Of a stretch of DNA of 64,000 bases, positions 8,460-18,060 are shown piece by piece. The DNA is taken from contig NZ_QXXA01000011.1 in assembly GCF_009911265.1 (NCBI RefSeq), positions 62,001-126,000 of the forward strand, written 5' to 3'. Position 1 is the stretch's first letter, and the number at the start of each line of letters is the position of its first letter. The DNA comes from Senegalia massiliensis. GTDB taxonomy: Bacteria > Bacillota > Clostridia > Tissierellales > SIT17. A program made the translations under genes and the position numbers. The notes under the pieces are model-generated. The model was given only the letters and a program-made list of their open reading frames with translations, made no database searches and was not told the DNA's origin.

Positions 8460-8684
8460 ATGAAAACACATGAAAGGTATGTAAAAGAATTTCATAAACA
8501 TGATTGGAAAAAAGCATTGGAAAATTCAGAAGAAGATTTCCGAAGATATGTAATTCACGCAGCTAAAAAAGATAGTGATAGTTATAAAAAATTCAATGAT
8601 TTATTTAAGAAGAAATATGGTACAAGAATTAATTATCCTACTTATTGCAGATTAGTTGCTACAGCAGTAGTAATGGGATATTAA
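8460..8684 (+). CDS. small basic hypothetical protein of the element
   Basis: 74 residues, lysine- and histidine-rich, all helical in appearance (YVKEFHKHDWKKALENSEEDFRRYVIHAAKK), with a hydrophobic C-terminal helix (YCRLVATAVVMGY). AAGGAGG lies before an A/T spacer and ATG 8460. The basic character would fit nucleic-acid contact, but no motif proves it. Part of the same operon. Confidence 0.58.
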   Translation: MKTHERYVKEFHKHDWKKALENSEEDFRRYVIHAAKKDSDSYKKFNDLFKKKYGTRINYPTYCRLVATAVVMGY

Positions 8685-8697
8685 GGAGGTGTAACTA

Positions 8698-9237
8698 ATG
8701 AATAAAAAACATTTATTAAGTATCATAGGATTAGATTTTTTTATGATTATATTCATTTCACATTATTTAACAGATAATTTAATTTTAAAAAATATATCTT
8801 ATTCGATCTATACTATGATGCAAAATAATAAGTTAACAACTGTTTCCTTAGGATTTCCACAAATATTTATATCTACCCTATTAAGTTTAATAACTATTTA
8901 TTTACTTAATTTTTTGTACTTCAAATTTGCAAAAAAAGATATACGTATTATTGGAAATAAAAACAAACGTTTCTTAATGATAATTGACTTTTTCTTAGTT
9001 GTAATAACATTTATTTTCATTCATTTTACAACTTTTGAAAAATTAAATGCTTTATGGAACTTTTATTATTACTCTAATAACATGATACATGTTCCATATT
9101 CATCAATTATTAATTTAGTAATATCTCTTATATTAGCTATGATTGTAACACCTAGTATAATAACAGTAATAAATATTTACATAAATAAATTACTTTACAA
9201 AATTAGAAAATCTAAAAAAATGAAAGGATTGATTTAA
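8698..9237 (+). CDS. four-helix membrane protein of the element
   Basis: 179 residues with four hydrophobic segments (about 4-22, 57-78, 96-117 and 141-168) and a lysine-rich C-terminal tail (NKLLYKIRKSKKMKGLI), so the C-terminus is probably cytoplasmic. No signal peptidase site, no catalytic motif. AAGGAGGTG precedes ATG 8698. The next gene starts directly after its stop codon, which points to coupled translation with the FtsK-side genes. Possible roles are a mating-pair or entry-exclusion accessory, or a small toxin/immunity membrane protein. None can be supported further. Confidence 0.55.
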   Translation: MNKKHLLSIIGLDFFMIIFISHYLTDNLILKNISYSIYTMMQNNKLTTVSLGFPQIFISTLLSLITIYLLNFLYFKFAKKDIRIIGNKNKRFLMIIDFFLVVITFIFIHFTTFEKLNALWNFYYYSNNMIHVPYSSIINLVISLILAMIVTPSIITVINIYINKLLYKIRKSKKMKGLI

Positions 9238-9591
9238 ATGGCTTTAAGAATTACCGACTTAAGGATTGATACGAAAGATTTAGGAGAGTTTATTCTAGCA
9301 AATATTTCTCCCTTCTATGAATATATTGACGGGAAAAAAAGTGATAAGCTCCTTGGCTATAGATATGACGTAGCTCTCCCTAGTAAGAAATTAGAAAAAT
9401 TAGGAGTAAAAGTTGAGAATCTTACTCCCCTAATAGATATAGAAAATGAAGAGATCCCCATAGGGATGAAAATTGACTTTCACGGCTTGGAAGTAGGTTC
9501 ATATTATATGAATGGCAATGTGCATGTGAAAGCAAAAGCAAAAAGTGTTCACATCAAAGAGGATAAAACTAATGCTTCTAAAAAAGCTTAA
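9238..9591 (+). CDS. beta-rich small protein upstream of the FtsK-like ATPase
   Basis: 117 residues. The centre reads as alternating short strands (GYRYDVALPSKKLEKLGVKVENLTPLID, then IGMKIDFHGLEVGSYYMNGNVHVKAKAKSVHI). The tail is lysine-rich. In Tn916 and ICEBs1, compact DUF961-type proteins occupy the same place directly before the TcpA/FtsK gene. This protein matches them in size, location and beta-rich look, but I cannot confirm sequence homology. It begins one base after the preceding stop and overlaps the next start by 20 bases. Confidence 0.55.
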   Translation: MALRITDLRIDTKDLGEFILANISPFYEYIDGKKSDKLLGYRYDVALPSKKLEKLGVKVENLTPLIDIENEEIPIGMKIDFHGLEVGSYYMNGNVHVKAKAKSVHIKEDKTNASKKA

Positions 9592-10927
9592 AAAATTAAA
9601 GAAAAATGATGAGGCTACCTTCAGGGTAGTCTCACTATTAAATAAAAATTTCCCTTGGGAAATCCTAAGAACATTTATATATATAATTCTTACTATTTTA
9701 GTTACATATATATTTAATAAAATTTTTAATGTACTTCCATTATCTATAATAGGATTAGGAGATATAATACTATTTCCTTTATGGCTCTATACTATTTATA
9801 AAATATGGAAAAGATATTTTAAATTTAGAAATAAAACTTCTTATGAAAAACAATTAAGGTACTTCCTAAAAGCTAATAATTTTTTCGAGAATGAAATAAT
9901 AGAATATGAAACTTTTGAAAATGGACGCATAAAAAAGCAAAATGAAAAAATTATTGTATCTTCTGCCAGATTGGGAGTTTTAGAAGAAGATGAGAAAATA
10001 AGAATAAGAGCATATAAGGATGCTAATATCTTCACGGAGAAGATGTCAGATTTAGACAGTGGATTAAGTGCCTTATTAGGCTTAGAAATAGATAATAAGT
10101 TAGATACTATTACCCATACAGATTATATATTTAAAAAAGTAAAAGATAAAAGAATAATTGTCTCTAGTGAAAATCAAAAAGAGAATAATTCTGTAGATTT
10201 ACCATTAAATAACAATTTAAACTGGAATATACTCAAGCAACCCCATTTATTATTAGCAGGAGTTACTGGAAGTGGAAAAACAACATTTTTGAATTACCTT
10301 ATAATCGAAATCAAGAAAATGAACGCAGAGTTATTCATATGCGACCCAAAAAGGTCTGATTTATCAAGTTTAAAGCATTATTTAGGTGATGATTATGTAG
10401 CAAGTGAAGTCAATAATATAGCTAAATTATCTCGTATAGTAAAAGAAGTTATGACAAATAGATTTATAGAGTATAAAGAAAATCCTGACAAATTTTCCTA
10501 TGGTTATTCATACGTGGACTACGGTTTAAAACCAGTATTTTTAATATTTGATGAATTAGGAGCCTTTAGAGCAGGAGCAGATAAGAAAGTATTTCAAGAA
10601 ACAATGAAAAATCTTACAGAAGTGATATTAAAAGGTCGTGAAATGGGAGTGTTTGTAGTCTTATCGACACAGCAACCAAATTCTTCCAATATACCAACAG
10701 AGCTACGAGATAACCTTTCTGTACGTCTTGCAATGGGTAATATGAGTTCTGAAGCCTATCGTATGGTCTTTGGTGATAGTTTAGCTGATTTACAGACTAT
10801 TAATGCCATGGGGGCTGGTTATATCTTCTTAGACGGTCAAGGTTGGCAGTTACCAAAATATTTTGAAGCACCATACTTAGATTATGAAAATTTTGATTTT
10901 ATAGAAGAATTAAAAAAGTATAAATAA
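9572..10927 (+). CDS. FtsK/SpoIIIE-type DNA translocase (TcpA-like coupling protein)
   Basis: A 451-residue membrane-anchored P-loop ATPase that moves DNA, close in length to Tn916 Orf21/TcpA. Two hydrophobic helices (about 28-51 and 53-75) precede the motor domain. Walker A is GVTGSGKTT, Walker B FLIFDELGAF, and the following STQQPNSSNIPTELRDN is the typical FtsK sensor/arm region. ATG 9572 with AAAGAGG is preferred to an in-frame GTG at 9545. It overlaps the preceding gene, so translation is coupled. With the HUH protein downstream it probably handles transfer of the excised element, either through a co-resident conjugation machine or on its own as in AICEs. Confidence 0.87.
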   Translation: MLLKKLKKLKKNDEATFRVVSLLNKNFPWEILRTFIYIILTILVTYIFNKIFNVLPLSIIGLGDIILFPLWLYTIYKIWKRYFKFRNKTSYEKQLRYFLKANNFFENEIIEYETFENGRIKKQNEKIIVSSARLGVLEEDEKIRIRAYKDANIFTEKMSDLDSGLSALLGLEIDNKLDTITHTDYIFKKVKDKRIIVSSENQKENNSVDLPLNNNLNWNILKQPHLLLAGVTGSGKTTFLNYLIIEIKKMNAELFICDPKRSDLSSLKHYLGDDYVASEVNNIAKLSRIVKEVMTNRFIEYKENPDKFSYGYSYVDYGLKPVFLIFDELGAFRAGADKKVFQETMKNLTEVILKGREMGVFVVLSTQQPNSSNIPTELRDNLSVRLAMGNMSSEAYRMVFGDSLADLQTINAMGAGYIFLDGQGWQLPKYFEAPYLDYENFDFIEELKKYK

Positions 10928-10947
10928 AAACAAATCTTTAAAAACAA

Positions 10948-11057
10948 ACTTTATTTTTTTAATGGGTTTCTAGCGGGGGTGTGCCCCCGGAGCGGAGCGT
11001 TAGAATACCTGTTAAAAAAATAAAGTCCGAAGAGCAAAAGGCTTTTCTTTGCTCTTC
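10948..11057 (+). other. nested inverted repeats, candidate replication/transfer origin
   Basis: This gap between the ATPase and rep genes holds three hairpins. Outer arms of 15 bp (10948-10962 and 11012-11026, ACTTTATTTTTTTAA) enclose a G/C-rich perfect 6-bp stem CGGGGG/CCCCCG with a TGTG loop (10974-10989). A second hairpin follows with 10-bp arms GAAGAGCAAA/TTTGCTCTTC (11029-11057). GC content jumps sharply against the surrounding A/T. HUH Rep/relaxase nick sites are commonly exposed in such hairpins directly upstream of the rep gene. Confidence 0.6.
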
Positions 11058-11133
11058 TATCTTAACTAGATATATAGGACAACAAGTGGCGAAAAACTTT
11101 GATTTCCACTAATGGTAAAAAGTAGGTGATAAA

Positions 11134-11985
11134 CTGAAAAAAGTTTTCCAATCTTATAATGTAAAGACTATTGAAACTCCTACTACTATTGAGATATATG
11201 AATATCTTGATGACCCAGTTATTTATTCTCTAGGTTCACATGACGAAGAACTATTATCAGATTATATCCATAGTGAAGAAAATGATGATGAACAACAGAA
11301 AAAAGAAGATGATAAAAAAGCACTTAAACACTATGACGCCTTAAGAAGAAAACAAAAGCATTATGAAGCTATGAGATGGGAAATAGCTAGGATAATAGAT
11401 TGTAATTTTGATAATGATACTAAATTCATGACACTAACTTTTAGAGATAATATAAAAGATGTAAGTTATACAAATAAAGAACTTAAAAAATTTATTAAGA
11501 GATTGAATTATAATTTATACAAGACCAAGAAACATCATTTAAAATATCTAGCTGTTTGGGAAAAGCAAAAAAGAGGAGCAATACACTATCATATTATATT
11601 CTTTGATTTTCCATATATAGAAGCAATAAAGCTTGAGCAGATCTGGTCACAAGGGTTTATAAAAATAAATAAAATAGATGTAGATTCAAAGGATAATAGA
11701 GGTCGATATGTAAGTAAGTATTTTTCAAAAGATATAGATGAAAAAGATTATAAACAAAAAGCATTTTTCAAATCTCAAAATTTGATTTTACCTGAAATAA
11801 AACATTTCAATACATATGGTGAAAAGCCTTTTGATTTAGAAGAAAAAAATATTGTTTATACAAAAACATATACACGTAAAGTACCAAAATTTGAATATGG
11901 AGGAATTGATATTTCTTTTAAAGAGAGTACAGTAAAATATACTAAAATTAGAAAGGAAGATATAAAAAATGATAATGATAACTAA
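11134..11985 (+). CDS. HUH-family replication/relaxase-like initiator
   Basis: 283 residues if started at CTG 11134, which has TAGGTGAT five bases upstream. A later ATG at 11371 has no good site and would drop about 79 codons of open frame. Seen motifs: F-M-T-L-T-F (motif 1), A-I-H-Y-H-I-I-F-F-D (the HUH metal-binding pair, motif 2) and R-Y-V-S-K-Y-F-S-K (catalytic Tyr region, motif 3). This resembles the ORF2/G2P-like rolling-circle Rep class. It should nick the excised circular element at the adjacent palindromic region and start rolling-circle replication or transfer. Overlaps the next gene. Confidence 0.8.
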   Translation: MKKVFQSYNVKTIETPTTIEIYEYLDDPVIYSLGSHDEELLSDYIHSEENDDEQQKKEDDKKALKHYDALRRKQKHYEAMRWEIARIIDCNFDNDTKFMTLTFRDNIKDVSYTNKELKKFIKRLNYNLYKTKKHHLKYLAVWEKQKRGAIHYHIIFFDFPYIEAIKLEQIWSQGFIKINKIDVDSKDNRGRYVSKYFSKDIDEKDYKQKAFFKSQNLILPEIKHFNTYGEKPFDLEEKNIVYTKTYTRKVPKFEYGGIDISFKESTVKYTKIRKEDIKNDNDN

Positions 11986-12190
11986 AAATGATTTAATAGA
12001 AAAATTAGGTTTTGGACCGAGTCAATCTTCTGACATTATAAGAAAAGCTAAATATTTAATGGTAAATAAAGGATATGGCTATTATGAAAATCGTAGATTA
12101 GGCAGAGTCCCAATTGAAGCAGTTGAAGAGATACTCGGGATTGAATTATTAGATAATAAAGGAGTATTTACTAATGCCGAAAATATCTAA
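11969..12190 (+). CDS. DUF3173 family protein, probable excision/DNA-binding factor
   Basis: 73 residues with the DUF3173 hallmark K-x-D-L-I-E-K-L-G-F...Q-S-x-D-I-I-R-x-A-K...M-V-N-K-G-Y...Y-x-N-R-R-L-G-R-V-P-x-E-A-V-E-E-I-L-G-I. The family is found next to tyrosine integrases of integrative elements and looks like a small winged/HTH protein, so an excisionase or directionality role is the usual guess. It overlaps rep by 17 bases and int by 17 bases, forming a rep-DUF3173-int translational unit. Confidence 0.8.
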   Translation: MIMITKNDLIEKLGFGPSQSSDIIRKAKYLMVNKGYGYYENRRLGRVPIEAVEEILGIELLDNKGVFTNAENI

Positions 12191-13337
12191 TGTTTATCAA
12201 GATAAGAGAAACGGGAAATGGTATTTTGTCGCTAACCTAGGCTATGATAAAAATGGTAAACGTCTACAACATTGGAAAAGAGGTTTTTCAACACAAAAAG
12301 AAGCAAAATCAGCTTATGACGAATATATGAGTAATCATTCAAAATCATCTGTTAAAATTAACTCTACTATGTATTATGAAGAATTTTATAAAACATATTT
12401 TGAACCCGATTATAAGCGTTCAGTAGCCCAAAGTACTTTTGAAAATAGAATTTCATCAATGAGATTACATTTTTCTTATTTTTACAAGAAAAAATTAAAA
12501 GATATAAATGCTCCTATGCTTAAAAAATGGCAAAATCATTTATCAGAAAAATATTCAAATGGTTACATAAGAGCAACATATGGATTATTCCAAAAAAGTT
12601 TAGATTTAGCCGTAATACTTGGATTATTACAGAAAAATGTAGCAAAGCAAGTCGGAAATGTGAGAAAAGAAAAGAAAAAAGTCCAATTCTGGACACTTGA
12701 AGAATTCGAAAAGGTCATTTCTACCTTTGATACCTCTGATTATTATGAACATTGCATATTTACTATAATATGGCTCTTGTTTATGACCGGATTAAGAATG
12801 GGTGAAGCACAAGCATTAGAATGGAATGATATAGATTTCAAAGAAAAAACATTAAAAGTGTCTAAGTCTATGTATTACAAAAATTCTGATGAATATTATA
12901 TAAACGAGCCTAAAACAAAAGCAGGAAATCGAGTAATTGCATTAGATGATGATACAATTTATTATTTGCAAAAATGGAAAGAGATACAAAGTAAAAATAT
13001 AATTACTAAATATGCACTCTCATACAATGGATTACCAATATATAGGCATGCTCCTCGGAAGTTTATAAGGACTCATAGCAAGTTGGCAGGTGTTCATTTT
13101 ATAAAAACTCATGCTTTAAGGCATTCCCACGCTTCACTATTAATATCATTAGGAGAAAATGCTCTAGTAATAAGAGACCGATTAGGACATGAAGATATTG
13201 AAACAACTCTAGGAACTTATGGACACCTATACCCTAACATTAACAAACAAGTAGCAAAAAAATTAAATAGTATCGTAACAGTTAGTAAAAATGAATTTAA
13301 ACGTAAATTAACATCAAATCAATATGTAAAACGTTAA
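12174..13337 (+). CDS. int: tyrosine site-specific integrase
   Basis: 387 residues, the usual length of Tn916-type integrases. The N-terminal arm-binding domain (residues 1-45, RNGKWYFVANLGYDKNGKRLQHWKRGF) is followed by a SAM-like core-binding domain (about 60-165). The catalytic domain has Arg in TGLRMGEAQAL, His-x-x-Arg in HALRHSHASLL, and LGHEDIETTLGTYGHLY carrying the late His and the nucleophilic Tyr. It should recombine the 13-bp guaA core. AAAGGAGT precedes ATG 12174. No damage is seen, so the element may still be excisable. Confidence 0.92.
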   Translation: MPKISNVYQDKRNGKWYFVANLGYDKNGKRLQHWKRGFSTQKEAKSAYDEYMSNHSKSSVKINSTMYYEEFYKTYFEPDYKRSVAQSTFENRISSMRLHFSYFYKKKLKDINAPMLKKWQNHLSEKYSNGYIRATYGLFQKSLDLAVILGLLQKNVAKQVGNVRKEKKKVQFWTLEEFEKVISTFDTSDYYEHCIFTIIWLLFMTGLRMGEAQALEWNDIDFKEKTLKVSKSMYYKNSDEYYINEPKTKAGNRVIALDDDTIYYLQKWKEIQSKNIITKYALSYNGLPIYRHAPRKFIRTHSKLAGVHFIKTHALRHSHASLLISLGENALVIRDRLGHEDIETTLGTYGHLYPNINKQVAKKLNSIVTVSKNEFKRKLTSNQYVKR

Positions 13338-13406
13338 GCAGAAAACAAAAGCTTTGGGCAATAATGTAAAGAGTAAAGTTAGTTATCAAAAAGGAGTGTT
13401 GAGAAA

Positions 13407-13634
13407 ATGAGTCAATTACCAATCATAGTAAGACAATTAACTGATGACCTCAATAAGATAGTAGAAAATATGGAGAATAAAAAAGATGAAGACGACGATA
13501 TTTCCATGCTTCTTAGTGCAGGCATTATTTTAGAAGATATTAAAAAGCTTCTTAATAAAAATCCAGTAGTACGATATGATTCAGAAAAAAACATACTTTA
13601 TTTATTTTTTCCAGATGGGAGAAAAGAATATTAA
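13407..13634 (+). CDS. small acidic protein next to the integrase
   Basis: 75 residues: an acidic helical N-terminal part (LTDDLNKIVENMENKKDEDDDISMLLSAGIILEDIKKLL) and a short strand-like tail (VRYDSEKNILYLFFPDGRKEY). AAAAGGAGTG lies before ATG 13407. It lies between int and the right-end arm sites. No family recognised. Size and location would fit an excision factor or an accessory regulator. Confidence 0.5.
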   Translation: MSQLPIIVRQLTDDLNKIVENMENKKDEDDDISMLLSAGIILEDIKKLLNKNPVVRYDSEKNILYLFFPDGRKEY

Positions 13635-13644
13635 TAATAGTTTT

Positions 13645-13686
13645 ATTGTTTGAATAATCTAGGATTGTTTGCAATATGTTTGCAAT
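13645..13686 (+). repeat. probable integrase arm sites, right end
   Basis: Three copies mirror the left end: ATTGTTTGAAT (13645), ATTGTTTGCAA (13664) and TATGTTTGCAA (13675). The last two are again 11 bases apart and in the same orientation. Confidence 0.6.
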
Positions 13687-13695
13687 ATCATAAAA

Positions 13696-13736
13696 AAAAG
13701 CATGAAAACCTTGATATACAAAGGCTTCATGCTTTT
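13696..13736 (-). terminator. guaA terminator supplied by the element
   Basis: 11-bp arms (AAAAGCATGAA and TTCATGCTTTT) with an inner CCTT/AAGG pair form a hairpin followed on the minus strand by a run of eight T. It lies 5 bases past the guaA stop codon but inside the element, left of the att core, so the integrated element ends guaA transcription. It may also act on int-side transcripts. Confidence 0.8.
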
Positions 13737-13741
13737 AATTA

Positions 13742-15286
13742 TTATTCCCACTCTATTGTTGAAGGTGGTTTACTTGTTATATCATATACTATTCTATTTA
13801 CTCCATCTACATTGTTAACTATCTTATTTGATGCTCTTTCTAATACTTCATATGGTATTCTTGCCCAATCACTTGTCATTCCATCTGAACTGTTAACTGC
13901 ACGAAGTCCAACTGTATGAGCATAAGTTCTACCATCTCCCATTACTCCAACACTTTTTATATTAGGTAATACTGCAAAGTATTGCCATATACTATTTTCA
14001 AGTCCAGCTTTTTTTATTTCTTCTCTAAATATATAATCTGCTTCTCTTACTATATGAAGCTTTTCTTCTGTTATTTCACCTAAAACTCTTATTGCAAGTC
14101 CTGGTCCTGGGAATGGTTGCCTCATTATTATATCATCAGGCATATTAAGTGCTTTTCCAAGTACTCTTACTTCATCTTTAAATAATTCTCTTAAAGGTTC
14201 TACAAGTTCAAAATCTACATCTTCTGGAAGTCCTCCTACATTATGATGTGATTTTATAACTTCTGCTTTATCTGTTCCACTTTCAATTACATCAGGATAA
14301 ATTGTACCTTGAACAAGATAATCAATATCCTTAAATTCTTTTTTTAACTTTTCTTTTTCTCTTTCAAATACTCTTATAAATTCTTCACCAATAATTTTTC
14401 TTTTAGTTTCAGGGTCTGTTACGCCTTCTAATTTTGATAAGAATATATCCTGTGCATTTACTCTTATAAGGTTCATGTCAAATCTTTCTTTAAATACTTT
14501 TTCTACTTGATCCCCTTCATCTTTTCTAAGTAGTCCATGATCTACAAATATACATGTAAGATTTTTGCCTATTGCTTTATGAACAAGTACTGCTGCAACT
14601 GATGAATCTACTCCACCAGATAATGCACATATTGCTCTTTTATCTCCTATTTGATTTTTAATTCTTTGGATTTCTTCTTCAGCAAAATCTCCCATATTCC
14701 AATCTTCTTTTAAATCACATACATTATATAGGAAGTTTCTTATCATATCTGTTCCTTTTTCTGTGTGATTAACTTCTGGATGAAATTGAATTGCATATAT
14801 TTTCTTTTCACTATTTTTCATAGCTGCTACTGGACAAGAATCTGTATTCGCTGTTACTTCAAATCCTTCTGGTAATTCACTTATAAAATCTGTATGACTC
14901 ATCCAACAATTTAAATTGTCACCTAAATCTTTGAATATTCCTTCATCATCTAATATATTTAGTTCTGTTTTTCCATATTCTCTTTTTTCAGCTCTCATAA
15001 CTTTTCCACCAAATTGTTCTGCTATTAATTGGCCACCATAACATATTCCAAGTATTGGAGCATTCAATGAAAATATTTCTGAACTTACTTTAGGAGAACT
15101 CTCCCCGTACACGCTATTTGGTCCTCCTGAGAATATTATTCCATCAGGATTTAGAGATTTTATTTTTTCTACATCTGTGTCATATGGTAATATTTCGCAG
15201 AATATTCCTGCTTCTCTTACTCTTCTTGCTATTAATTGACTATATTGTCCACCAAAATCTAGTATTAATATATAATTATTTTTCAT
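13742..15286 (-). CDS. guaA: GMP synthase (glutamine-hydrolysing)
   Basis: 514 residues. The N-terminal class I amidotransferase has the catalytic Cys in [15 protein letters not shown] and His/Glu in QFHPEVNH. The ATP-pyrophosphatase domain has the P-loop [17 protein letters not shown]. The C-terminal dimerisation domain ends in KPPSTIEWE. It converts XMP to GMP with glutamine. It starts 11 bases after the guaB stop, forming a guaBA operon under the guanine riboswitch. The last codons coincide with the attachment core of the mobile element, and the reading frame is preserved. Confidence 0.97.
   Translation of the reverse strand: MKNNYILILDFGGQYSQLIARRVREAGIFCEILPYDTDVEKIKSLNPDGIIFSGGPNSVYGESSPKVSSEIFSLNAPILGICYGGQLIAEQFGGKVMRAEKREYGKTELNILDDEGIFKDLGDNLNCWMSHTDFISELPEGFEVTANTDSCPVAAMKNSEKKIYAIQFHPEVNHTEKGTDMIRNFLYNVCDLKEDWNMGDFAEEEIQRIKNQIGDKRAICALSGGVDSSVAAVLVHKAIGKNLTCIFVDHGLLRKDEGDQVEKVFKERFDMNLIRVNAQDIFLSKLEGVTDPETKRKIIGEEFIRVFEREKEKLKKEFKDIDYLVQGTIYPDVIESGTDKAEVIKSHHNVGGLPEDVDFELVEPLRELFKDEVRVLGKALNMPDDIIMRQPFPGPGLAIRVLGEITEEKLHIVREADYIFREEIKKAGLENSIWQYFAVLPNIKSVGVMGDGRTYAHTVGLRAVNSSDGMTSDWARIPYEVLERASNKIVNNVDGVNRIVYDITSKPPSTIEWE
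13746..13758. repeat. att site, right copy, within guaA
   Basis: TCCCACTCTATTG, the plus-strand view of the guaA codons for the end of S-T-I-E-W-E. Identical to 6943-6955. Confidence 0.85.
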
Positions 15287-15297
15287 TTAATCACCCT

Positions 15298-16812
<1,515 letters not shown>

Positions 16813-16843
16813 TCATATAATCATATTATATCCTAAGTTTTCC

Positions 16844-16912
16844 ACTCATAGTCAGACAATTTATGGTTGTCCGGTAGAGACTTTCTGGCCATATTCCAGA
16901 GTATATATGAGT
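16844..16912 (-). ncRNA. purine riboswitch, guanine class
   Basis: The minus strand shows a perfect 7-bp P1 (ACTCATA...TATGAGT) and the purine-aptamer signature: AATATGGCC, then GTCTCTACC, then GACTATG. The specificity base in G-A-C-T-A-T-G is C, as in guanine-binding xpt-type aptamers; adenine aptamers have T there. Ligand binding stabilises P1, which removes the antiterminator strand and lets the downstream terminator form, switching guaBA off when guanine is plentiful. Confidence 0.95.
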
Positions 16913-17025
16913 AATCGTTTATTAAGTTTTAATAATGGTAACAAATTTTTAAATTGGTGTCAAGAAAAGTTTTATTTTGTTACAATAATGTATTATTACA
17001 ACTGTGTTAATATTTAAATTTCCTA

Positions 17026-17054
17026 TTGTGGTTTACATTATATAGATATATAAT
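17026..17054 (+). promoter_or_regulatory. sigma-A-type promoter for the LCP gene
   Basis: TTGTGG (17026-17031), a 17-base spacer and a perfect TATAAT (17049-17054), 35 bases before the start codon. The remaining part of this 336-base divergent gap holds the guaB leader with its riboswitch. Confidence 0.7.
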
Positions 17055-17088
17055 GTTGAGTAGGTATTTTATAAAAAGGAATGATAAT

Positions 17089-18015
17089 ATGTCGAAAAAG
17101 AAGATATTTTTAATAGGATTTTTAGCTTTATTTATAGGATTAGTTTTAGGTGGAGGAGCTTATTTTCTTTCTACAATAAATAAACTAGACAGGTCTGATA
17201 TCTCTACTGATGATGAAGATCTAGGAATTGATAAAGAAGTAGCAAAAGAATTAGAAGAAAAAAATAGTAATATAAAAAACATAGCACTTTTTGGTATTGA
17301 TGCAGAAGAAGGACTTAAAGGAAGATCTGATGCTATTATGGTTCTTACTATAGATGATAAGCATAATAAATTGAAACTTACTTCTATAATGAGAGATTCT
17401 TATGTAAAGATGGAAGGTAGAGGTCAGGACAAATTAAACCATGCTTATGCTTTTGGAGGTCCTGAACTTGCTATAAAAACTATAAACCAAAACTTCAATC
17501 TTAATATAAAAGACTTCGCTACAGTTAACTTTTCAACATTGCCAAAAATTATAGATGCAGTAGGTGGTATTGAAATAAATATAAAAGATTATGAAGTTTC
17601 AAGGGCTGGTGTATCTAGTGCAGGTCTTCAAACGCTAAACGGTGAACAAGCTTTAAAATATAGTAGAATCAGATATGCAGGAAATGGAGATTTTGAAAGA
17701 ACACAAAGACAAAGAGAAGTGTTAATGTCACTTTTTAACAAAGTGAAAAATAGAAGTATAACTTCAAATATTTCTCTTGCAAATGAAATACTTCCACTTA
17801 TAAAAACTAGTCTTACAAATTCAGAGATTATAAAAATGGGAACATCTGTTATGAAAAATGGTTCAATGACTCCTGAAATGTCACGTTTCCCAAGAGATGA
17901 GCATGCTCATGGAGAAAAAATTAATGGTGTATATTATTTAGTATATGATGAAGAAGAAACTATTCAAACAATGCATGATTATATATTTGAAGATAAAAAT
18001 TTAGATTCTAAATAG
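17089..18015 (+). CDS. LytR-CpsA-Psr family cell-wall glycopolymer ligase
   Basis: LCP enzymes attach teichoic-acid-like or capsular polymers from lipid carriers to peptidoglycan. 308 residues from ATG 17089 (AAAAAGGA). One N-terminal membrane helix (residues 6-26, FLIGFLALFIGLVLGGGAYFL) anchors an extracellular catalytic domain. Hallmarks are R-S-D-A-I-M-V-L-T, S-I-M-R-D-S-Y-V, D-K-L-N-H-A-Y-A-F-G-G, F-A-T-V-N-F and R-I-R-Y-A-G-N-G-D-F-E-R-T-Q-R-Q. These include the conserved Arg/Asp residues that bind the pyrophosphate. Monocistronic with its own promoter and a shared terminator. The polymer cannot be inferred. Confidence 0.92.
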   Translation: MSKKKIFLIGFLALFIGLVLGGGAYFLSTINKLDRSDISTDDEDLGIDKEVAKELEEKNSNIKNIALFGIDAEEGLKGRSDAIMVLTIDDKHNKLKLTSIMRDSYVKMEGRGQDKLNHAYAFGGPELAIKTINQNFNLNIKDFATVNFSTLPKIIDAVGGIEINIKDYEVSRAGVSSAGLQTLNGEQALKYSRIRYAGNGDFERTQRQREVLMSLFNKVKNRSITSNISLANEILPLIKTSLTNSEIIKMGTSVMKNGSMTPEMSRFPRDEHAHGEKINGVYYLVYDEEETIQTMHDYIFEDKNLDSK

Positions 18016-18036
18016 AATTCAAATGGATTAAAAAAA

Positions 18037-18056
18037 GTGAATGCCTAGGCATTCAC
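18037..18056. terminator. bidirectional terminator
   Basis: A 20-base perfect palindrome (arm GTGAATGCCT) flanked by A-run and T-run sits between the converging LCP and larC genes. Confidence 0.88.
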
Positions 18057-18060
18057 TTTT

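Larger units (their letters stand above)
6943..13758. mobile_element. integrative element at the guaA 3' end
   Basis: The boundaries are the 13-bp direct repeat TCCCACTCTATTG at 6943-6955 and 13746-13758; the right copy lies inside the last guaA codons, leaving the GMP synthase C-terminus intact. The 3' end of guaA is a known target for tyrosine integrases. Inside are a tyrosine integrase, a DUF3173 protein, an HUH Rep, an FtsK/TcpA-like ATPase, unknown small genes and probable arm-type sites at both ends. No VirB4, VirB6, cell-wall hydrolase or other type IV secretion gene is present. The element should therefore be called an integrative mobilizable element, or a minimal FtsK+Rep element comparable in layout to actinomycete AICEs, rather than a complete Tn916-type ICE. 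Confidence 0.87.

Noticed and set aside
6943-13758. Complete Tn916-like ICE or prophage
   Set aside because: No VirB4/VirB6-type, cell-wall hydrolase, capsid, terminase or portal genes are present.
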